DNA from: Molossus alvarezi
Taxonomy: Eukaryota > Chordata > Mammalia > Chiroptera > Molossidae
Direction of reading: 5' to 3'
DNA length: 64,000 bases
Assembly (NCBI GenBank): GCA_037176705.1
Contig: CM073886.1
Span: 5,456,001-5,520,000 of the forward strand
Within the stretch, counting starts at the first letter, position 1. Each line of letters opens with the position of its first letter. Position numbers and translations under genes: made by a program. The notes under the pieces were generated by a model. That model saw only the letters and a program-made list of their open reading frames with translations, had not been told where the DNA came from and did not search any database. This document shows, one piece after another, positions 45,885-57,010 of this stretch.

Positions 45885-46070
45885 GAAAGCACCATTCCAG
45901 GCCCTTGCTCCTCAAATATGGTCCCCAGAACGGCAGCAGCAGCATCACCTGGGATCCTGTTTGAAATGCAGAATCTCAGGGCTGCCCCAAACTGATTGAG
46001 CCAGAACCCGCATTTTAACCAGATCCCAAGGTAACCTCCAGCACACTGAAGGGTGCACAGGACTGACCCG
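45885..46070 (+). mobile_element. MER5-type hAT (Charlie) DNA transposon fossil
   Basis: 'ctcaaatatggtccccagaa', 'cagcagcatcacctgggatc', 'tgtttgaaatgcagaatctc' and 'cccgcattttaaccagatcc' follow the MER5A/B course. Non-autonomous and long inactive. Confidence 0.8.
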
Positions 46071-47199
46071 GACTGTGGACCCACATCAGTGGATCCCAGC
46101 CCCAGTGCACATTCGGGGGACTGTTCACAGTGCGGAAGCCTGTCCCCCACGCTGAGAGCACTGACTGAACTGGTGCTGGGTGAGGCTTGGGCATCACTGT
46201 TCTCACAGGCTCCCTGGCAGCCCTCACATGCAGCTGGGGCCAAGAGCCAGGACCAGAGTTCAGTGCGTGTCAGTCACCTGGAGAGCCCAGGCGCTCAGGA
46301 TCCAGGCTTGGTGACGGGAGAGCCCCGTGGAACCTCTCACACAGCTCTCTTCTCTCCCTAATCTCTTCTCTCCCTCAGCTCCGCCAGACCAGCACCTTCA
46401 AGTCCAAGGCATGGAGGATCCCCAGGGGCCCGCTGGCACATCCAGGGCAGGGCGTGCACCTGTGTGTGTGCATGTGTGTGTTCTCATAGGCACAGATGTC
46501 ATTTTTTAAGCTTTAAATCCATTGCCAACCTTTGTTACAGGAGATTTTACATAAACACCCGACTGTAGATTCTCCTGGAGAAACAAGGCATCTAAGAACG
46601 ATGCACTGTGTTCCGGCCCAGAGCTAACTGCCCTCAAAGCGGGCGCATTCACCCACTACCCCACCACTCGGCTCTGTTATCTGACTGGCCCTGCAAGCGT
46701 TTGAGGTTGGAGTGTTTGTGTAGAGAGAATCCAACCCTCCTTTTGTAGATGAGAAAACCAAGCCCAGCCCCGTGAAGCTCAGAGCCCCTGAGTCACAGCC
46801 GGTGCTCGGGCTCAGGGTCAAGGTTCCGGCTGCTCGTGAAGGTCGGCGTCTGCGTTCCCGGACAGAGATGGACCAGGACTGGAGGCACCTTGAAGTATAA
46901 GCAGCCCCTGCTTTGACCGTGGGCTGTCACCCACTCTGACCTCCCTGCACCTACAACTTACTGACGCCCCAGGGAGCTCACCTGCACAAAGAACAACAAT
47001 GTCTGGTCTGTAGAGTATTTGAGGGTTAAGTTAAATCGTGTTTGTAAAACAATATTCTGGCACCCAAGAGCTAGAAAGGGCTCTGCAGTGAGCACTGAGC
47101 ACTACTAATAACTTTTTCAATGTCTGTGCTCATGAGAGGCCCATCACTGTCCAGCATTCACAGTGGTCATTGCTTCTTCCAACCCCAAACTTAAGGAAA
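46071..47199. other. Unique sequence with one MIR trace
   Basis: 46740-46805 ('tttgtagatgagaaaaccaa', 'agcccctgagtcacagccgg') is a MIR relic on -. A short TG tract lies at 46459-46478. Otherwise nothing recognised. Confidence 0.45.
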
Positions 47200-47375
47200 C
47201 AGTGTGTTGAGAGCCTCTATTGAATGAGTGGCTTTAGGCAAAGCTCTTAAAACGTGCCAAGCTTCAGTGTTTTTGGTCTGTGAAACAGGGATAATAGCAG
47301 CACGCACTCCTCAGAGTTGTTCCGTTTAAATGAGATAATGCGGTAATGCATCTATCACAGGGCCCAGCTCCCAAG
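47200..47375 (+). mobile_element. MIR SINE
   Basis: 'gaatgagtggctttaggcaa', 'gtgtttttggtctgtgaaac', 'agggataatagcagcacgca' and 'aaatgagataatgcggtaat' give a near-complete MIR. Confidence 0.88.
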
Positions 47376-48559
47376 ACTCGGTTTTGACTCCTCAAAACAG
47401 GGTTGCCACCTAGTGGTTCAAGACAGTAACTGCGGGCTCTACAGGGCATGAGAGAGCAGGATGGCCAAAGCCAGCCCCTTGAGTGGACACAAAGGTCTGA
47501 TTTGACCCGAAAGCAAATCCAGAGAGAGGTGCTGGCCACTCAAGGAACTTGAGAATTGTCTCAGGACCACTTCTGGACCACTTTCTGCCATTGCCACGCC
47601 AACCCTGGCTCTTCAGCTTGTCTGTGGAGTCTCCTCTTGACGGTGGCCAGTGGGACGCGGCATTGAACTGCGAAGCCCCTGGTCTGGCTCAGGTTGCTTT
47701 GGCTTCCTGCCAGACCCGGGCTTGGGGACATGTCCAGTGTCCGGTCCCAGCACTTAGCCCTTGCTGCGGTGCGTGTTGGAGCCTGGTTTCGCTCTGCAGC
47801 ATCTCCGTGGCTCAAGCCAGGCTGTGCAGTTCCTCCGCGGTTATCCCAGCCGACGTGAGAGACCTTCACAACCCTGGGTGTGAGCCCGGAACGTCGCGGG
47901 CTCAGGCTCGTGTGTGGTTCTCTCTGTGAGCACTTTACATGACACAGCGCAGAGGACAGGAGACAGGCCTGCCCGACACACTCCACAGGCAAGGGACAGT
48001 CCTGAGGGACGTCGTCTGGGTGACGCCGAGGGACGGCTGCATCTCACTTGAGCACTGTGGCAAAGCTTGTCCGAGGACAACCCCACGGACTGCCCGGGAT
48101 GAAACCTTCTATTGTTCAAATCCAGGCTGGCAGGCTCCCAGCCCGACCCGACTGCTCTCCTGCCGTCTCTCACCTGTAGCCACAGGGAGACTTGAGACAG
48201 AGAGTTTATCAAAAGTGAAACCACTTTGACTACCTCAGCAGATGATGTCTCAAGAGTGTTTACTCATGCAGTTCCCAGGCTGGAGTCAGTCTGGCCACAA
48301 AAGCTTCTTCTATTCCACACAGACATTAGCAACCCTGGAATCAATAAGTAGCGCATGCCAGCCCCAAGCAGTGCAAAACGGCCACAGTTAGCTCCGGGGG
48401 TGCAGACGCTCAGGGGGAACGGCAGGCGGGCGGGGGCACGGTCCCCTCTTCTCACAGACATCTGCGTGGAGGACGGCGCAGGTCTGCTGCCTTCCCTCTC
48501 TGTCCGTGTGTCCGTCTGTCCCTCACTCTGCATCTCTGTCTGTTAGCCTCTCTCTGTCT
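47376..48559. other. Unique sequence
   Basis: Overlapping frames of up to 143 codons on both strands without domains. No gene called. Ends in a CT/CA-rich run near 48530-48570. Confidence 0.4.
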
Positions 48560-48830
48560 CTCACACACACACTCTGGATTTATTTTGCATTACAAATCGC
48601 ATTGGCAAGATGCACAGTGGTAATGATGTCTGAGACAGGCAGCCAACGAGAGAAAAATGTTGCATGAGGAAGAGACAAGACCCACATCTGGGACAAAAGC
48701 TCAGGGAGTATCTTAAATTATCATTAAGATGCAGTCACCATAAGGATGTAATTGTCTGTTTGGCAGAAAAAAATTCATTTTCAGACTGGAGAAATCAATC
48801 CATATGTTTAAATTTGCCTATATGAAGAAA
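48560..48830. promoter_or_regulatory. Candidate conserved non-coding element
   Basis: Non-repetitive AT-rich stretch with an octamer-like 'attttgcattac' (48582-48592), 'attatcattaagatg' and 'gatgtaattgtctg'. It lacks the wear typical of repeats. A weak suggestion that needs a cross-species alignment. Confidence 0.25.
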
Positions 48831-49335
48831 AATTTTAATAAAATCAAACCTTAAATAAATGTACAAAGAAATATGCAAATAAGTAAATACTTTCATTTAG
48901 AGAAATTAAGTTCTAAATGAATATTTATCTGCAGCAAATATGTTCATTATATATTGTTAAAGAAAAAATGAAATAAAACCACATAGGACTTGCATTTATT
49001 TTATTTATTTATTTTTTTAATCTTTATTGTTGGATGTAAAATGTATTACAGATGCTCCACATTTTTCCCCCACTGACCCCCTCCTCCCCACTCCCGCCCC
49101 CCTCCCGCCTTTTCCCACACTATTGTCTGTGTCCATTGGTTATGCATATAAGTTCTTTGGTTTATTTCTTCCCACCCCCTCCCCCAACCCCTTTCCCTTT
49201 GAGGTTTGTCAGTCTAGCAATGAATTTGTACTTCTTAATCCCTTCACCTTTTTCACCCATTTCCCCAACCCCCCTCTCAACTGGCAACCAACAAAATGTT
49301 CTCTGTATCTATGAGAATGTTTCTGTTCTACCTGT

Positions 49336-50299
49336 TCATTTTATTTGTAGATTCCATTGTTGATAGATATGTATCCATTGCCATTTTGTTTGTTCATATA
49401 TTTTATCTTTTTCTTCAAAAAGACCCTTCATCATTTCATATAATAACGGTTTGGTGGTGATGAACTCCTTTAACTTTTTCTTGTCTGGGAAAGTCTTTAT
49501 ATGGCCATCTATTTTAAATGACAGCTTTGCAGGATAGAGTAATATTGGTTGTAGGTTCTTGCTTTTCATCACTCTGAATATTTCTTGCCACTCCCTTCTG
49601 GCCTGCAAAGTTTCTTTTGAGAAATCAGCTGACAGCCTAATGGGAACTCCCTTGTAGGTAACTAGCTGCCTTTCTCTTGCTGCTTTTGATTCTCTCTTTG
49701 TCTTGAACCTTTTGCATTTTGATGATGATGTGTCTTGGTGTGGGCCTCTTGAGGTTCATCTTGTTTGGGACTCTGTGCTTTCTGGACTTGTATGTTTGTT
49801 TCCTTCACCAAGTTAGGAAAGTTTTCTGCCATTATTGTTTCAAACAGATTTTCAATTTCTTGTTCTCGCTCTTCTCCTTCTGGCACCCCAAGATGCGAAT
49901 GTTGGCACGCTTGAAGTTGTCCCAGAGGCTCCTTACACTATCCTAATTTTTTTGGATTCTTTTTTCTTTTTGCTGTTCTGATTGGGCGTTTTTTGCTTCC
50001 TTATATTCCAAATTGATGGTTTGCTTCTTGGATTTATGTACTCTAGTACTGAATCTGTGTAAATTATTCTTTATTTCAGTTAATGCCTCCTTCAATTCTG
50101 ACTGTGCATCCATCATTTCTGACTGGTCCTTTTTTATGCTCTTGAGGCCCTCACTAAGTTCACTGAGTTCATTGAGCATCCTTATAAGCAGTATTTTGAA
50201 CTCAGCATCTGTTAGGTTGCTTATTTCCATTTCGCGTAGTTCTTTTCTTGGGGTTTTGTTCTGTTCTTTCATTTGGGACCTGTTTCTTTGTCTCCTCAT
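49336..50299 (-). pseudogene. HAL1 ORF1 (RNA-binding protein) remnant, three frames
   Basis: Starts 'MRRQRNRSQMKEQNK' at 50299. Residues 1-118 stay open to 49943, followed by 'REQEIENLFETIMAENF' in a second frame (49886-49662) and 'FPDKKKLKEFITTKP' in a third (49608-49336), ending at a stop. Two frameshifts therefore disable an otherwise complete ORF1 of roughly 320 codons. The N-terminal part is heptad-like (coiled coil expected); the rest is the RRM and C-terminal region. It would bind the element's own RNA. Confidence 0.85.
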
Positions 50300-50471
50300 T
50301 TTGGCTGCCTCCCTGTGTTTGTTTCTGTGTATTACTTAACCAGTGGTATGGGGCTAGCTGAGACCAGATGCTGCTCGTTTGAAAGAATTTAGGAAAAACC
50401 TGAAGCAGGATCCAAGACAGGCCAATCCTACGGTTAAGCAAGTGGCAACAGCTAGGATGGGCCTGAAAGTT

Positions 50472-50516
50472 GGGCGGGGCGGGGCCTCAGGGAGTCACCA
50501 GGGCGGGGCTACCAGT
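50472..50516. promoter_or_regulatory. Cluster of GC boxes in HAL1 5'UTR
   Basis: 'gggcggggcggggcc' and 'cagggcggggc' supply three GGGCGG Sp1-type boxes within about 45 bp, in the downstream half of the HAL1 5'UTR. They could support transcription from the element. Confidence 0.45.
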
Positions 50517-51130
50517 GTGAGCCAGGTTGCTGGAGTCCTAGATATGGCAAATGTCTGCCGCCCCAGGGAAGGGCTCACCAAAGGAACAAAGGCCTCTGAC
50601 AGCACTTTTGTCCCGGAGAAAGCCCCCTCTCCAGCCCTCGCTCCAGTGCCAAACAGCTCAGTTCTTCCCTGTATGTCTCTGGCGCCCCTCGAGCTGCCTC
50701 CCCTCCGAGCTTAGAGGGAGAGAGTCCGATAAGTCCGTGCGCGGGCCCTTTAAGGAGCTGCCTGGGGCTCCAGCCGCCTCAGCCTCCCTGAGCCTCAGTT
50801 CCCGCTGGTTTTTCCAGCCAGAAGTGATGGGGATTCTCTTCCTGGCACTGGAACCCTGAGCGGGGCGTCTGGTGTGGGACGGGGACCCCTCAGTCCTCAG
50901 GGAGGACCTTCCCAGCCGAGGTGTCCTCCTGATTTTTATCCGCCACACGTGGGTGTGGGACCAGCCCGTCCCCTCCGCCCTCCTGCCAGTCTCAATGCTG
51001 CTGCTGCGTTAATTCCGTAGTTGTAGGACTTCCGTTCAGCTTGATGTCAGGCGGTTCTGAATGATGGTTGTTCTGTAGTTTAGTTTTAACTTTGATGTGG
51101 TTGTGGGAGGACGATACCGCGTTTACCTAC

Positions 51131-51140
51131 CCGCCATCTT
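51131..51140 (-). promoter_or_regulatory. YY1-type site at HAL1 5' end
   Basis: 'aagatggcgg' on - at nucleotides +12 to +21 of the element (51151 = +1). Human L1 has a YY1 site at almost the same place that directs accurate transcription initiation. By analogy this would do so for HAL1. Confidence 0.55.
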
Positions 51141-51279
51141 GACCGGAAGTCAGGACTTGCATTTATAATAATCAAATAGACTAGATATCCTGGGGGGAAA
51201 AATCTCTGACACAAAACACACAGAAAAGTTTTAAAAATAAATACATTTTACCAAACAGGACATATGAAAAAATACTCAA

Positions 51280-51538
51280 GCCCTGGCCAGTTTGGCTCAG
51301 CGGTTAGAGCGTCGGCCTGCGGTCCGGAGAGACCCGGGTTCGGTTCCCGCTAAGGGCACGTACTTCGGTTGCAGTTTGTCCCCGGCCCTGGTTGGTCGTG
51401 CGGGTGGCAGCCACTCGATGTGTCCCTTCACGTCGATGTTTCTCTCTCTCTCTCCCTTCCTCTCTCTCCCTCCCACTCCAGCTGTACAAAAAATGGAAAA
51501 ATATCTTCGGGTGAGGATAAAAAAAAAAAAAAAAAAAA
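51280..51538 (+). mobile_element. Bat SINE (long-tail subfamily), best-preserved copy
   Basis: A box 'tggctcagcgg' 51293-51303 and B box 'ggttcggttcc' 51337-51347. Full tail 'tatcttcgggtgaggataaa' and a long A run. TSD 'aaaaaatactcaa' at 51267-51279 and at 51540-51552, inside L1 ORF2. Confidence 0.96.
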
Positions 51539-51552
51539 AAAAAAATACTCAA

Positions 51553-52090
51553 CATCACTAATCATCAGAGAGATGCAAATTAAAACAACAATGAGGTATC
51601 ACCTCACACCTGTCAGAATGGCCGCCATCAACAAATCATCAAACAACAAGTGTTGGCGAGGGTGTGGAGAAAAGGGGACTCTAGTACACTGCTGGTGGGA
51701 ATGCAGACTGGTGCAGCCACTATGGAAAACACTGTGGTATTGCGTCAAAAAAATTAAAAATGGAACTGCCATTTGACCCAGTGATCCCACTTCTAAGAAT
51801 ATACCCTAGGAAGACTGAAACACCAATCAGAAATAATATATGTAACCCTATGTTCATAACAATGCTATTTACAATAGCTAAGGTCTGGAAACAGCCCAAG
51901 TGCCCATCAGTAGATGAGTGGATACAAAAGCTGTGGTACATTTACACAATGGAATACTATGCAGCTGTAAAAAAGAATCTCTTACCCTTTGAGACAGCAT
52001 GTGTGGACCTGGAGATTATTATGCTAAGGGAAATAAGCCAGTCAGAGAAAAGCAACCACCACATGATCTCACTTATATGTGGAATCTAAG
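51553..52090 (+). pseudogene. L1 ORF2 C-terminal remnant
   Basis: Shows '[20 protein letters not shown]' (C-terminal cysteine region, before 51776) and '[19 protein letters not shown]' plus 'EYYAAVKKNLLPFE' (51760-52089). A frame change separates the two. This domain contributes to RNA binding and retrotransposition in active L1. Confidence 0.85.
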
Positions 52091-52345
52091 AAATAAAATA
52101 ACTGATGAATAAAATAGGACCACAGACATAGAAGTATGGAAAACAGACTGACAGATCTCAGAAGGATGGAGGGTAGGAAGATATTAATCAAAGAATTTAT
52201 ATGCATATATGCATAACCTGTGGACAGAGACAATAGAGAGGTGAAGGCCTGGAGTGGGGTGAAGTTTGGGTGGGGGAGGACAAAAGAGGGAACATGGGGA
52301 CATTTGTAATACTCTCAACAACAAAATAAAATTATAAATAAATAA

Positions 52346-52779
52346 GCTAGCATGCAAATAACAGAAATCTCCAAATGCCAAAATATGAAGTGTGGGCTGA
52401 AGTTTGACTAGAGAATAATTTACCCACCAGCAAGGAGCTAAGACTAAGGAATCTGTTGGACCTGGTCTGGGATCTGAAAGGGAAATATTTTGCTGAGAAT
52501 TCATGACCACAGAATTATTCTCACATGCACTTGGGACTTAAATTGTGCTCCCTACACGGTCTGGAAAACGCCAGGACAAACAATTGGTAGTGATGGCAGG
52601 TTGGGAGCTCTTCAGAGTGCCCAGGAGAAAATGCCAATTCTCTCTAGAAGTGCCCACCCTCAACCCTAGCCTCCAAGGAATCCACAGAAATACCTCACTA
52701 AACATTAGCTCACTGACCAAAATTAAAAAACATATGAATAAATAAGCCACTGTGAATGAAAATAAGCAAAAACAATAAA
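52346..52779. other. Unassigned AT-rich sequence
   Basis: No repeat or gene recognised. It may belong to the older LINE relic that follows. Confidence 0.35.
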
Positions 52780-54390
52780 CAGTAGAATTAGACACCCATG
52801 AACTTTATAACATAGAATTGTCCAATCCGAATACAAATATATCTATTGTTTAACAAGAAAATAGAAATTATGATCCAAAAAGAGAAGAGACAAGAGTGAA
52901 AAATAGCCAAATATCATATTTGGAAATAAAAAATAATGTAAGTGAAAAACTCAATAAACAGGTAAGTCAGCAGATTAGAAACAGATAAAAAGAAAATAAT
53001 GACATAGCAAATAGGTCTGAGAAACCACCCAGAGAGATAAAATGATGAACGGCTAAGAGACATTGGTTCTAGAGCATGTTATCTAATCAGACTTCCAGAA
53101 GAAGGGACAGGAGCCATGAGGTGGTGTAAGCAAGACGGCGGATGGGAGACTGCAGCCCTCACATCCCCACAGAAATGTCAGTTCCAACAACCATCCATGG
53201 ATGGGTAGGGATTCCCAGAGAGGTATTTTCCACAGAACCCAGGAGCTCAGTGGAGAGATTCCAGCACAGCACCCTGTTCAAGCAAAACGTCCAAAAGCAG
53301 ATACACTGAAGAGGGGAAGAAGAGTTGCGCTTCGCCTTGCCCGAGGCAGCACAGCGAGGTGCCAAGGGAAGCCCCAGGCCATCTCTCCCTGGAAGAGTGA
53401 GAGCAGAGTGAGCGCCTGGTCTCCCCAGCCTCCCCTCCCTAAGAGACCGTTTTCTGCCTCCCCTGACCCAGGTTACTCAGGGGATGAGCACAGAGAAAGA
53501 GCAGGGAGAAGGCACAGGGGCTCACAGCAACCACACTGTGGATCTCAAAAGCCAGTCACAGATCCTACTGACTGGCTTACAAATCCCACTAAGAGGCCTG
53601 CCCATAAATCCCATGAAACTCCACACTTGCCCCCCATGCCCAGCTGCTCCATGTGTGCCCCCTGACAGTGCACATGAGCCCCCAGCCATGGTGTGCAGGG
53701 GCTCCCCAGAGGGCCCACACAACCCCCACAGACAGTCCAAGGCTATTAACAGAGGGCTCAACTCTCCGGAGTTGAAAGAAGGTGCACAACCTTGAACACT
53801 TCAGGGCACGGCCCGGGAGAAAATAAACAGAGGCTCTCAGCCCCTGGCCTGATGTTACGCAACAAAGAGAAGACTTCCACCCCACATCTTTGATCAAAAG
53901 AAGGAAACAGAAAAAATAAAGAAAAGAAATCCTTGAAAAATGATGACTGAAAATTAATTAAATAATAGATAAATAAATTAATCCTGAGATTCAGCAAGCA
54001 CACATATTCAAATTTTTTTTTAATCCACGTTTGTTCACGCCACAGTGAAAATGAAGAATGCTCAAACTTCCCCCTCACCACTCCTCCACCAGAAGAAAAG
54101 ATCTTAAAAGCATCCAAAGGAATAGAAATTTGAGTAGCAGATTAGTCAATGGCAGCAATGGAACCCTGTAGACAATAAAATGAGATCTCAGTGGGCTGAA
54201 AGAAAGTTCTGTCAACTTAGAATTATATACCTAGCTAAACTATTATTCTCTAACAATAACTAAATAATACCATTTAAGACCAATAAAATAAAACAATGTC
54301 TTCACTGAGGAATTAATAAAGAAAATATTTCATGAAGAAAATAATAGTGAATCCAAGAAGAATGGTCTAAAATGCACAAAGAAATGTACA
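52780..54390 (+). mobile_element. Old L1/HAL1 ORF1 relic interrupted by a second LINE-like block
   Basis: ORF1-like text at 52980-53115 ('tctgagaaaccacccagaga', 'cagacttccagaagaaggga') resumes at 54080-54240 ('agatcttaaaagcatccaaa', 'ggctgaaagaaagttctgtc'). Between them, 53128 to about 53935 starts 'gcaagacggcggatgggaga' and reads like an L1 5'UTR ending A-rich, probably a separate later insertion. Frames here are too decayed to translate usefully. Confidence 0.55.
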
Positions 54391-55765
54391 TACACGCAGG
54401 TCTGTGTACTTGGTGGTCCCATATAGTGTGGTCAGAATCATTACAGCATAAGGCATCTCAGTGGTGTCCTAGAGCAGGATAGTCAGGCGGTCCTTTGTGC
54501 AGAAACGCCTGCTCTGAAACATGCTGGTCCAGAAAATCTTTTGCAACCAGAACCTGAGAAAGACTTTTCTGACAGATGCTCCAGTTACTCCACTGCCCCA
54601 GGGTACTCTTTGCTCAAGATGAATTCAATCCATGACCCATAGTTATAGAGCTGTTAATTTGCCAGGTACTCCTTCAAGTCCACACCGGCTTTCTACCCAG
54701 CTCTTGACCATTCTGGATAGACCAGCCTGATGCCTCAAATAAGTAGCAAATATATTCCTGGCTACTAACTGTATTAACCACAAAGTTTCCTTTGCCAAGA
54801 GAAAAACAAGGCTGTCGGAAGCTTTTATTAATTTTTCTCATTAGTCTTGGATTCCATGAAGAGGATTTTCCAAGATCTAGGAACTTAGATAAATCTTCAG
54901 GCATTAAGTATCTAAGGGGTCTGTATCTTCATTTTGCTATAAAAAACAGGGAAAATAAGACTAGTTGGAGGCAAATCAAATCTTCATTTTTCAGCCATGT
55001 TCCCTAACTGGACCTTGGTGAGCTGCTCAGTTGCTGCTCTGTGAGGCGCACCCAGGCCGCCCTTCCACAGCAGATAGGACAGGAAGCACAGGCTCCATGC
55101 TGAGAACATGATTTTATCATCCTGAAGCTTATTTCCATGGACCTCATGAGACAGGTAATTCTAGTACTTAACTGCAATCATGAAAATGTAGATCAATATC
55201 CGTCTTGTAAAACTGAAAATTATTGCCTTTGCCACACATTCCTCAAATTCATTTGATCAATATTAAATACTAAGTTAACATTGTTGAGTACCTGTGTATA
55301 TTTTGCTGCTAACTTGACCCAACAGACTCGTAGGAAGACTGACTTGTTGATATCAGATGTCCTTTGGAAGCATGACTGAGACTTCCTAGTCTAGGCAAAA
55401 TGATAGTACATACAGTTATGAAGGCAAAAAGCAACACGAGTTGTTCAAGAACTGTAAGGATTGAATGAGTGTTCGGGGAGAAGATCAGGATGAAAAATGG
55501 AAAGAATAATCAGGGGTCAGTTCACAAAGACTGCACCCAGCCACGCAGACAGTCGTGAACTATCTTGTAACTAGATTTCTACCCAGAGGGTGCAGATTTG
55601 GGAAGTAGAAGGAAGATACTTCAGGTCAAAAAGTATGGGTATCCAATGTAGCATGCAAAGGTAAATATATAGCTTTAAAATCATACTGATATCTAATAAA
55701 GGAAAAAGTATGACATCTTAGTTTTTGGAAGAAGAAAAGTCAAACTCTAAGGAAAATAAAAGGAA
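54391..55765. other. Unique sequence
   Basis: No gene or repeat recognised over about 1.4 kb. AT-rich, few long frames. 54400-55000 keeps little CpG and has no hallmark of known families. Confidence 0.4.
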
Positions 55766-56125
55766 GGAAGTATCTGGGCTCTTGCATCTCATTTTGCACC
55801 TCACGCTTTATACTTGCTTCACCTCCGAAAACATTCTTGCCCCTTTTTGCAAACTCCTACTCATCCCTTACAACTCAAATCAAACACAAGTGCTGCGAAT
55901 ACTGCCTGAGTCCTCCCACACTACACTAGACCTTGTATGCGGTAACACTCCAGGTTTGCCACTGCTTTTACATATCTTTCTCCATCACTAGACTGTAAGC
56001 TTCCTAAGGGCAAGAACTGGTTTGTTTTTTACCTTTGTCTCTCCAAGTCCTGCACAGCATCTGACATATATATGTAAGTACTGCTCACACGTATTTACTG
56101 AATGAAGGAATGAATGACCCCCAGG
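55766..56125 (+). mobile_element. LINE-2 3' end
   Basis: 'aaactcctactcatccctta', 'caactcaaatcaaacacaag', 'tagactgtaagcttcctaag', 'ggcaagaactggtttgtttt' and the end 'ttactgaatgaaggaatgaa' give the L2 3' terminus in order. Confidence 0.85.
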
Positions 56126-56879
56126 AGTTTGGATTTACAGATTAAGTGATTCAATCAATACAACTAACTATTCAATCACTAGGTAATTAGGTCCTATATC
56201 AATTTTCTGGATCCTGGGGAGAGACTAATGCATAAAATGTAAGTGCCCCCAGTAAGTACTTCCTAATGGACTGGAAGAAGATTGCCCACCACAAAGTAAA
56301 TAACTAAACCTCAGCAATATCATCATATTGATGTCTCCATAAGACGTGGGGCCAAAGGTCTGCAAGGAGTAATAAAAAATGCACCTCGGGACCGGGAGAA
56401 ATACCAGAGGGCTCTACACCTTCTCAACCGCCGTGGTCCCAGGGACATTCATTGAGGAATTTACTTATCAGGGTAGTGACCTCTAGATTTAGGTTTGTCT
56501 GTCTACCTTTTAAGCCACTCATTAATCTGCAGCATGTTCTCTGAGCCTTAATCATTACTACCCGATTAGCATATCATTAATTTCTGTGTAAAGCAGGGGT
56601 CACAGACCATCGTGGTGACAATTCTTGAAATGTGGGGAATTGAGTCATTTAAATTCTTGAGCAGAAATGAAAAGATAAGTCTCATAAATGGTTCAGTGAT
56701 AACAGAACAAGAAACATCCTGAGTAAGAAATGTCATTTGGTAGAGTGGAAAGAGAATGTCAAAAATTCCAGGCAAGGACTTAGTGAAAGGGGGTGCCCAG
56801 CAAGGCAGGTTCGCGGGGACAGAGCCGGCCTGCGGTTGGCGGGGCGGGTGGGAGGAAGCTGGGCCATAGGCTCGGGGAG
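56126..56879. other. Unique sequence
   Basis: No gene or repeat recognised. Confidence 0.4.
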
Positions 56880-57010
56880 GTTATGGGTGATGGGCACGTG
56901 TTGAACCAGACGACGGTGGTAGGCGCCCAGCTCCGTCGAGCTACTAGAGATGGTTGAATTATACACTTAGAACGGGTAAACTTTGTGTGTGACGTGTAAA
57001 TGATACCTCC
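56880..57010 (+). mobile_element. Old L1 3'UTR fragment
   Basis: 'ggttgaattatacacttaga', 'acgggtaaactttgtgtgtg' and 'acgtgtaaatgatacctccg' parallel the L1M ending '..tgtgaattatacctcaataa'. Confidence 0.5.

Larger units (their letters stand above)
49000..51151 (-). mobile_element. Full-length HAL1 (half-L1) element with intact TSD
   Basis: On -: 5' end at 51151, 5'UTR to 50300, ORF1 remnant 50299-49336, 3'UTR to about 49018 ending 'caacaataaagatt', then an A/T-rich tail. There is no ORF2. A perfect 15-bp TSD 'aggacttgcatttat' sits at 48985-48999 and 51152-51166, so this is one complete 2.15-kb insertion. The low decay of TSD and 5' end suggests it is fairly young. Confidence 0.9.
51250..52345 (+). 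mobile_element. Young-type L1 3' end, with SINE inserted
   Basis: 5'-truncated in ORF2 ('ggacatatgaaaaaatactc'), C-terminus to about 52090, then a 3'UTR with 'tatatgcatatatgcataac', 'gtggacagagacaatagaga' and 'gacatttgtaatactctcaa' ending 'caacaacaaaataaaattat' and an A-rich tail. No TSD is clear. Confidence 0.85.
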
